Assembly (NCBI GenBank): GCA_030411725.1
Contig: MU839855.1
Coordinates: 124,001-188,000, forward strand
DNA: 64,000 nucleotides
Direction of reading: 5' to 3'
Source: Echria macrotheca
Taxonomy: Eukaryota; Ascomycota; Sordariomycetes; Sordariales; Schizotheciaceae
Translations under genes and position numbers: made by a program
The notes under the pieces: generated by a model
The model's database searches: none
Seen by the model: only the letters and a program-made list of their open reading frames with translations
What the model was told of the DNA's origin: nothing
Part shown: positions 58,052-64,000 of the stretch, in pieces
How positions within the stretch are numbered: the first letter of the stretch is position 1
Layout: every line of letters starts with the position of its first letter

Positions 58052-59323
58052 ATGGCCAGCATCCAACTTATCTCCAAAACCAACTACGCCATCCAAACCG
58101 TAGTGCCCCTACCTTTACCTTCCACCCCACTTCTCGCGCCGGACACAATCCGGATCCGTTCGCGAATCCTCGGACTCACAACCAACCTGCTCAAGTGCGC
58201 CAAGCTGGGCGCCGCCCGTCTTCCGGGTCTCGACTGGTACAACATCTGGCCTTTTCCATTCGCCACTGCCCCAGAACCGTTCAACGACCCGTCGAAGTAC
58301 TGCCGAATTGGCGCTTGGGGCTACTCCGAGGTCGTCGAAAGTACCATACCCTCGCTTACCGTCGGCACATTTCTCTACGGATACCAGCCGATCGGTAGCG
58401 TGCCGGAGGAGCTTAAACTCAAGGCCGTCGATGATGTGCCGGGCGGCTGGGTCGAGATTAGCGAGCGACGCAAAGATATGGTTGGCATCTATAACTTCTA
58501 CCTCGAGACCGAGACCGACGATGAAAACGACAGGAATAGGGAGAGCAAGGGCTGGGATGCGCTGATGCAGCCACTGTTTTGCACATCGTGGATGTTGAAC
58601 CGCTTCGTGTTTGATTGGACTGGGGAGGAGAGCAACCGAGTGCATCCGCTGGGCGTGGACTCGGACTTGCCCTGGACCAAGGAGGATGCGAATCTCAAAG
58701 GTGCGACGGTGATACTATTGGCTGCGTCGGCAAAGACAGGTCTGGCATTTGCGCAGCAACTGAGACACGGGCGGCCCGAGTTTGAACAGCCCAGCAAGAT
58801 TGTGGCAGTGGGATCTGAGGATTCAAAAGCCTTCACGGCTAGCACGGGGTGGTTTGATGAGATTTTAGGGTACCACGACGTTGATGATGCGCCGGGATTA
58901 CTTTTGGACAGTGGTAATAAACCGGCCAAGGTACTTCTCGTCGACTTTGGTGCGAGAGGTGGCGCGGCGGACAGATGGGCTACAGCGCTTCGACCAATGT
59001 GCGAGCGGCTGCAGGTTGTTCTGCTCGGAGCGGACCCGTCCTTCAATGGTCAAATTGAATTGCTGTCACTCGCTCGCCAGCCGGGCAGTGGGGTTACTCA
59101 GTCAAATGCGGGAAGGCAGTGGGAGATGGCGAGAGAAATGCTGGGCGCTAGGAAGTATACTGACGAGTTTGCCGCGGCGTGGAATGCGTTTAAGGCCGAG
59201 GGTGCAGTCAAGGGGTTGAACTTGGTCTGGGGACGGGGAATCGACGGGTTTAAGGAGGGTTGGGATGTGCTTGCCCGAGGCGAGGGTCGGAGCGATGTCG
59301 GACTAGTTTACGGACGTGTATAA
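58052..59323 (+). CDS. DUF2855 family protein (MDR/quinone-reductase-like)
   Basis: Single exon, 423 residues, starting MASIQLISKTNYAIQ at 58052 in a good context (CATCATGG). It follows the DUF2855 pattern: an N-terminal GroES-like part with IRIRSRILGLTTNLLKCAKL and IWPFPFA, the GAWGYSEVVES segment, GTFLYGYQPIG, a middle LFCTSWMLNRFV, and a Rossmann-like half with ATVILLAASAKTGLAFAQQL. DUF2855 proteins are related to medium-chain dehydrogenases/reductases; the substrate is unknown. An acidic insertion (about residues 153-168, ETETDDENDRNRESKG) is specific. Intact. Confidence 0.88.
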   Translation: MASIQLISKTNYAIQTVVPLPLPSTPLLAPDTIRIRSRILGLTTNLLKCAKLGAARLPGLDWYNIWPFPFATAPEPFNDPSKYCRIGAWGYSEVVESTIPSLTVGTFLYGYQPIGSVPEELKLKAVDDVPGGWVEISERRKDMVGIYNFYLETETDDENDRNRESKGWDALMQPLFCTSWMLNRFVFDWTGEESNRVHPLGVDSDLPWTKEDANLKGATVILLAASAKTGLAFAQQLRHGRPEFEQPSKIVAVGSEDSKAFTASTGWFDEILGYHDVDDAPGLLLDSGNKPAKVLLVDFGARGGAADRWATALRPMCERLQVVLLGADPSFNGQIELLSLARQPGSGVTQSNAGRQWEMAREMLGARKYTDEFAAAWNAFKAEGAVKGLNLVWGRGIDGFKEGWDVLARGEGRSDVGLVYGRV

Positions 59324-59562
59324 ACCTTAGCTTGGACAGCTCGCCTGATACACATGTTTCTCTACAGCTAAACGGCGTCTAAATGTTTTCCTTTAGAAAA
59401 AATCCCTTCCTCTATTACAATTGTTAGGGTAGTAACGTTGGTTAAGATATTCTTTAACTCCTTTCGATCTGACTAATATCCCACCCCGTTTAACGTATTG
59501 GACTCGACCGCGCTTTACGAGTTGTTTAAAGTGTATTCCTATTCCTAATCTATATACTCCTG
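59324..59562. other. Short intergenic space
   Basis: Convergent 3' ends of the DUF2855 and nuclease-like genes; no terminator motif that can be called with confidence. Confidence 0.4.
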
Positions 59563-60653
59563 TTATCCAGCTTCGGGAAATCCCCATGTCGGCTCAGTGT
59601 CCTGAGTAACTACGCCGTTGTCATCAAGCAAGGGTTGGCCGTTGTAACACCAGTAAAACGAACCATTGTCGACATTTAGCTCGCGATGGAACACGCCCAC
59701 GTCAGTATCTTGTGGATGCTTATAGCTCAGCCTGCCTTGCATGTCTCGAAACACCGGGAGTCCAGAGAACCATTCCCGTAGCTCGGGAGCGAAGCCATTG
59801 ATGAACACAGAACGGCCACTCAGGCCCTGGCATCTCCGAAACCCTTGTGCCAGTAGCCGATAAAACCCATATCGCAATGCGCAACCTTGGGCAGGGTTGA
59901 TTCGTGGCAGGACCCAGCAGTCCACTTCACAATCTTTCCCTTTTAGGTCCTCCGGCGTCGTAGCCCGGAACTGGAGGAGAAGGAGGTATTGGCCATCAAA
60001 GCAGAAGACCTGAGGGCACTCGTACTTGACTGCATACCTATTGAGTCGAGGGCGTCGTTAGTCGGCATCGAACTGCCAAAACCACCCTTGGAGGAGGAAA
60101 CGAACCCACGAAGCTCCCGGGACAAGTTGATCTGGTTGCCCGAAGCACCAAGGTTAGCGCTTTGCCACGCTTGAAATTTGATGAGATTCCTCTTCCATTC
60201 CCCAATAGCAAGGGGACGCTTCTCCAGGCGCGCATCTGCCAGAGCATAGACTACATCGACTATCTCTGGAATCTTTTCGGTCGTGCTAGGAGGCTTGGAC
60301 TGGCACGTCTGCAAGACAGCTGGATGGTCATTGCACGCTGGAAGAACAATGTTAGATACCTCGGTATGGAACCAAACGCCGCAATCCTCCTCGGTTTCAA
60401 GTCGCCAACGTCGTTGATTGGGCCGCAAGGCAAGTTTGCTCATCCGCAGCTCGTCATCCGCGAGCGGAGGGAGCACTGCGTCCCAGTCCGCGTATACGGT
60501 CTGATCATCTGGGCCGAGGGTAGTATGAACAATGAGTTTCGTGATGGGATGGAAGTCTTTTGCCCATTTCTTATCGGTGCCAGTGGTGAATCCTGTAAAC
60601 TTGACAGGGTTTGTAGACTGCTCACAAATGAGCTGGCTGATCGGCACGGCCAT
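59563..60653 (-). CDS. PD-(D/E)XK nuclease-like protein (paralogue B)
   Basis: Exon 1 is 60653-60106 and exon 2 is 60037-59563. The 68-bp intron has donor GTTCGT, branch GACTAAC and acceptor CAATAG, giving 340 residues. It aligns over its full length with the protein at 43144-44258: the opening PISQLI, FTGFTTGTDKKWAK, FHTEVSNIVL, then EIVDVVYAL and AIGEWKRN. The putative Glu, Asp and Glu-x-Lys active-site set is fully kept. Exon 2 has CEVDCWVLPR, GFRRCQGL and GSFYWCYNGQPLLDDN. The intron sits at the same codon. Both paralogues look intact, so the duplication is not simply a dead copy. No kinase-like gene lies next to this one. Confidence 0.72.
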
Positions 60654-61318
60654 CGTGAGGATAATTCAAGGCGCTGGTACTGGGGGTTCCTTTTGCGAAT
60701 GCTTCTTTACCGGTCTCGCCATGGGCCGGAGATTTCGGATAAAGAAGGGTTTCAAGGGATATTCACATGCACGGGCAACTAGTGCAGTCCTCCATTCAAG
60801 GTAAGGTTATATGCAGGAAGATTGGGCAGCAACGCAACGCATTGATTGATTGCATGTAGGCCTCCACTTTGAGCCTCCGCTAACATAATACCATCTTTGT
60901 GTATAACTTTCCAGGGCTACTCCGGATGACAAAATGAACCCAGACACTCTCTGTAACCAACACCAAGTCAGGTGTTTATAGGTTGGCACTGGCGGGCTCT
61001 ACCAGGACCTAGGCTGCCGATACACGTTTGGCCGCTAGCCTCAAAGCCCAGGCATCGGCTGTGACAGCCACACCAATAAGCTTGCTGAGAACGAACTGAA
61101 GTAGGAGCCCAACCGGAATCTTGTGACGTGGAATGGCCTGGTAAGCAGATCACATCCCGTTGGACTAGTTAGGCTCGATTTGTGCGGCTGTTGGGCACAT
61201 ATCTAGAACCACGTAGCCATTGGGGGAAAGTACATTTTCATCCAATCAGCTGAGCCATGTATAAATGTGCACCCACTTTGCAGGTGTGCACAGCTTGAGA
61301 GGTAGATATGAGATCTGG
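60654..61318. other. Intergenic, no gene recognised
   Basis: Only short frames; no repeat ends seen. Confidence 0.4.
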
Positions 61319-62479
61319 TCAAGTGATGTCAACCTGACCAACAACCCCTCCCTCCATGCAACAAGAGTGTTCACCCAACGAGCTAGCATGCTGTAGGAAG
61401 GATGAGAGGCGTTGGGACAGCGTGTTGTACGGCGTGAAAGCTAGCCGCTGGCGATAGATGACCATTCCAGGCCCTGGCTGCGCGTTGGCGGGCAGAGGGT
61501 AGGAAGGGCGGTTGAGCATATCGAGGAGTTCAGTCGACACCTTGGTGGTGTAGATATACAACCAGTCGGCATCGTAGCCATTCGCGAGCAGCATTTGTAA
61601 GGGAGCAGCATTGGCGGCGCCACTAGGGTTCCCATCATTGTCGTCGTCGTCGTCGTAGTCGTCGCTGCCCTTCTCACAGTGCCGCTGGTCCTGTGCAAGT
61701 GCGATGAGAAGGGCGGCGATGTAGGGGTCCTCGTATCGTTTGCCGGGCCTGATCCGTCGTAGCTGCTTCTCTGAACGGCGGGTCAGGGGCAAGTTGCGAC
61801 GGCGCGGAATGCCAGGGGGGGGTGGGGCACCCAAGAGCTTGCTTCGGCGGCAACGCTCCATGTCGGATAGGTCGAGATAGACCAGATGAGCTGGGGGTGT
61901 TGGTTGGGACGGGGACTGCGGGGTGTAAGAGAAGGAGGAGCACGGCAGATCAGCAACGGCGCGGCGGCCGAAGAGAAACTGAATGCCATCCCTGGTTTGG
62001 ACTTTAGCTAGATATTTTCTGAGGCTGAGACAGCAGCAGAACACATACCGACGGTGCTTGAGCCCTGGCACAAGTCGTAAGAGGGCATTCTGCTTCGAGA
62101 TGGTGCCTCTGCAAGCTGCGAGGCGTTGGGCTGCGAGGACCTCGCCATTCAGATATGCAAGGTAGCGCTGCAGCTTGGCCGCTTCGTCGTGATTGTCGCC
62201 ACCGTCGTCACCGTCGTCGTCGCAGTCGTCGCAGTCGTCCGCTGGGGCGCGATCAGCAGGTGGAGGTGATGTTCCTGGCGTTTTGATGATTCCACCATCG
62301 ACGAAGCCACAGCGAAGAAGTTCGAGGTGACGGGCCGTCCACATCAGTGGATGAACGAACAGCTGTTCACGGGGGTGGGTGGAAAGCAATTGAGCTATAG
62401 AGAGACCGTTGGCGTTTGGTTCGGTCGCGAGTGCCATGTTGGCGATGGTGTGATGCTGAATTCTTGATTCATCAGCCAT
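61319..62479 (-). CDS. Unknown fungal protein with Asp-rich segments
   Basis: Exons 62479-62049 and 61991-61319. The 57-bp intron is open in frame (donor GTATGT, acceptor AACCAG), so it is easy to miss; spliced length is 367 residues. The start at 62479 is used; the ATG at 62437 (MALATEPNANGLS) is an alternative. Features are a Pro-rich loop followed by an Asp run (DDCDDCDDDGDDGGD, GAC/GTC triplet repeats), a second Asp run (DDYDDDDDND), and a conserved-looking C-terminal segment (DADWLYIYTTKVSTELLDML). No domain recognised, no secretion signal. Probably a real lineage-restricted gene. Confidence 0.55.
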   Translation of the reverse strand: MADESRIQHHTIANMALATEPNANGLSIAQLLSTHPREQLFVHPLMWTARHLELLRCGFVDGGIIKTPGTSPPPADRAPADDCDDCDDDGDDGGDNHDEAAKLQRYLAYLNGEVLAAQRLAACRGTISKQNALLRLVPGLKHRRYVFCCCLSLRKYLAKVQTRDGIQFLFGRRAVADLPCSSFSYTPQSPSQPTPPAHLVYLDLSDMERCRRSKLLGAPPPPGIPRRRNLPLTRRSEKQLRRIRPGKRYEDPYIAALLIALAQDQRHCEKGSDDYDDDDDNDGNPSGAANAAPLQMLLANGYDADWLYIYTTKVSTELLDMLNRPSYPLPANAQPGPGMVIYRQRLAFTPYNTLSQRLSSFLQHASSLGEHSCCMEGGVVGQVDIT

Positions 62480-62961
62480 TCACGTGGGTTGAGGTTTGTT
62501 TTCAATTCGGGTTGGCCCGTGCGCTTGTTTTTCCCATGCAACGCCTGCGCGGCCCTGCGGAATTTTCCGAGCGCCAATCACGGTGGTGCGTGCAAGATTC
62601 AATTTGCATCGGGATTCCATAAAACATGATAACCATCAACCGCGGCTTGCAATCAGTACCTCCCTAGGTACCTTCCTAGGTTGTAACACGTTCCTGGTTA
62701 CCGCATGGTTTTATTCTCACTAACCCGAGTCCTGAACTGCATCCCACCAGCAGAGAGTGCTGTAGCAAACCAGCTTCGAGCCTTCGACCAACGAGGTCCA
62801 TGTCCTTGACGTTGCTGTCGGGCTGCAAGAGTTGGGCACCGTTGTTAGCACAATGAAAAGCTCAGAATTTCCAGTGAGCTCGACCTGGACTCCTAACCCC
62901 CTTTTTTTTCCCTCGCATCACATACCCAATCCAATGCACCTTATCCACCGTGCAGCCAAAA
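62480..62961. other. Intergenic between divergent genes
   Basis: No gene. Contains CCTCCCTAGGTACCTTCCTAGG, a partial palindrome, at 62660-62681. An ATG at 62852 opens only a short frame. Confidence 0.35.
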
Positions 62962-64000
62962 ATGCCCTCAGTCTATTTCGAGACAATCACGTCCAAGCAA
63001 GCGTTTCGGAGGCACGCGGGGAACCCCACGCCGCTCTATTGCCGGCAACAGCATGAGCTGCCTGCGGCCAGCGACTGGAGCACCCAAGAGCTCTTCGCAA
63101 GCCGTGTTGTTGTCCACAATGTCCGTGGCGGCGTCTTGAAGCACCGCATCCCGCACTCGTCCTCGGGCTTTCTCCGGCCGCCTCCGAGGCAGTCTAGCGC
63201 CGAGCTATCCAAGATCATTGTCCCATTGCCACCCGGCGATCAAGACCTGACCGAGACGGAGCTCATACACCGGCTGGGCGGCACTGCGGGAATGTTCTGG
63301 GCGGCACTACTCCAGTTTAGACGCCACCATGCTTCGCCCACCGCAGATCATGCGGCTGGCGACTCCAACACCGGAGCCAGCTCCGACGTCAGTGACCTCG
63401 AGATGCCCGACCTCAGCGATAGCAATCTACCCCCCCTCATCCCGACTCGGCCTCAGCGAACCCGCCATCAAGCCACACACCATCCAAGCTACGTTAACAG
63501 TAGCAAAATCAAGGTCGCTAGCAGCAGTCCCACGTCAGACCTATACGCAAGCAGCTCCTTCGCGAGCGACAACGCAGGTCATGTCTCGCGAGAAGAACAC
63601 GCGGCGTGGGCCATGTCGGAAGACGCAACCGTCCAGCTTGCTTCCACGTTCCTGCGGCACGCGCTAGTCCATTGCCCGCTTCAGGAGGTCACCGCCATCG
63701 GCCCCACTCCGCAACTGCTACTCGAGTTCTCAGGCATACGACGGCGTATGCTAACCCACTTCGGTGAAGGCACCCTCGAGCTCGAGGCTACGGCCGACGG
63801 CGAGGTAGCCCTCCTTCGCAAGGACGCCACGGGCCGCTTTGTACATCTCGGCCAAGCGGTTATGTTGCTTGAGGCCAAAAAACGTTTTGAGCTCGTCCGG
63901 GAGGGGAAGCCGCTCATTACGGATAATGTCCTCGGCCAGATGTTGGCTGAGGCCCTCACCTTGCGGCTGTCCTTTTCTGCTGCCGAGTCAGGTTACTTCG
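62962..64000 (+). CDS. PD-(D/E)XK nuclease-like fungal protein, cut by the window end
   Basis: From the ATG at 62962 (context AAAAATGCC) one frame stays open for 346 codons to the last base, with no stop. The N-terminal part is basic and Ser/Pro-rich; the middle has HAAWAMSEDATVQLASTFLR, a typical helix of a fungal protein group. The C-terminal visible part reads MLLEAKKRFELVREGKPLIT followed by VLGQMLAEALTLRL. The E-x-K of LEAKK with a preceding acidic strand fits a restriction-endonuclease-like core. The segment is not similar to the nuclease-like paralogues A and B, so this is a separate family. The 3' part lies outside the window. Confidence 0.6.
   Translation, partial: MPSVYFETITSKQAFRRHAGNPTPLYCRQQHELPAASDWSTQELFASRVVVHNVRGGVLKHRIPHSSSGFLRPPPRQSSAELSKIIVPLPPGDQDLTETELIHRLGGTAGMFWAALLQFRRHHASPTADHAAGDSNTGASSDVSDLEMPDLSDSNLPPLIPTRPQRTRHQATHHPSYVNSSKIKVASSSPTSDLYASSSFASDNAGHVSREEHAAWAMSEDATVQLASTFLRHALVHCPLQEVTAIGPTPQLLLEFSGIRRRMLTHFGEGTLELEATADGEVALLRKDATGRFVHLGQAVMLLEAKKRFELVREGKPLITDNVLGQMLAEALTLRLSFSAAESGYF

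Overview
The window looks like filamentous ascomycete (Pezizomycotina, probably Sordariomycete) nuclear DNA. Genes carry short 50-100 bp spliceosomal introns with CTAAC/CTGAC-type branch sites. There are HET-domain genes, a Tad-type LINE relic, a fungal PKS-NRPS relic, and very AT-rich TpA-dense blocks typical of repeat-induced point mutation (RIP). No rRNA, CRISPR, operon or bacterial ribosome-binding signal is seen. Composition is two-speed: GC-balanced gene islands between AT-rich blocks (1-9.1 kb, 18.77-19.6 kb, 50.0-52.05 kb).

Layout. 1-10.1 kb: RIP-degraded repeats with a TPR (NLR-type) scrap, a 730-bp TA-flanked MITE and a LINE reverse-transcriptase fragment. 10.2-14.8 kb: a decayed single-pass membrane-protein gene, a 332-bp MITE, and an intact HET-domain gene. 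14.8-18.6 kb: a relic of a PKS-NRPS megasynthase in order KR-ACP-C-A on the minus strand. 18.56-19.82 kb: a TA-flanked element with a 1053-bp hAT-like element nested in it. 19.8-20.6 kb: gene scraps, including an F-box exon. 21.3-28.7 kb: an 812-aa protein of unknown function, a 332-aa MACPF-like protein, and an 815-aa MACPF-like protein with a C-terminal H-type lectin domain. 29.7-33.2 kb: a HET C-terminal pseudogene and an intact HET gene. 33.8-36.5 kb: a small unknown gene and a secreted GPI-type protein. 36.5-41.9 kb: mostly decayed sequence. 41.95-44.26 kb: a divergent pair of a compact kinase-like gene and a PD-(D/E)XK-like gene. 45.1-49.5 kb: a 3CxxC zinc-finger gene, a broken BTB gene and an RBR ubiquitin ligase with a GC-AG intron. 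52.3-60.7 kb: second copies of the kinase-like and nuclease-like genes, now separated, with a broken MFS transporter, a GPI-type secreted protein, a broken HD phosphohydrolase and a DUF2855 gene between them. 61.3-64 kb: an Asp-rich unknown gene and a further nuclease-like gene that runs off the window end.

The content fits an accessory, conflict-oriented region: HET allorecognition genes, pore-forming-like proteins, and nuclease-like plus kinase-like proteins similar in domain logic to Crinkler-type effectors, among many pseudogenes carrying C-to-T style nonsense changes. The best candidate for an undescribed system is the duplicated kinase-like/nuclease-like gene pair. Gene models (exons, starts) were derived by hand from reading frames, splice signals and paralogue comparison; no database search was possible.
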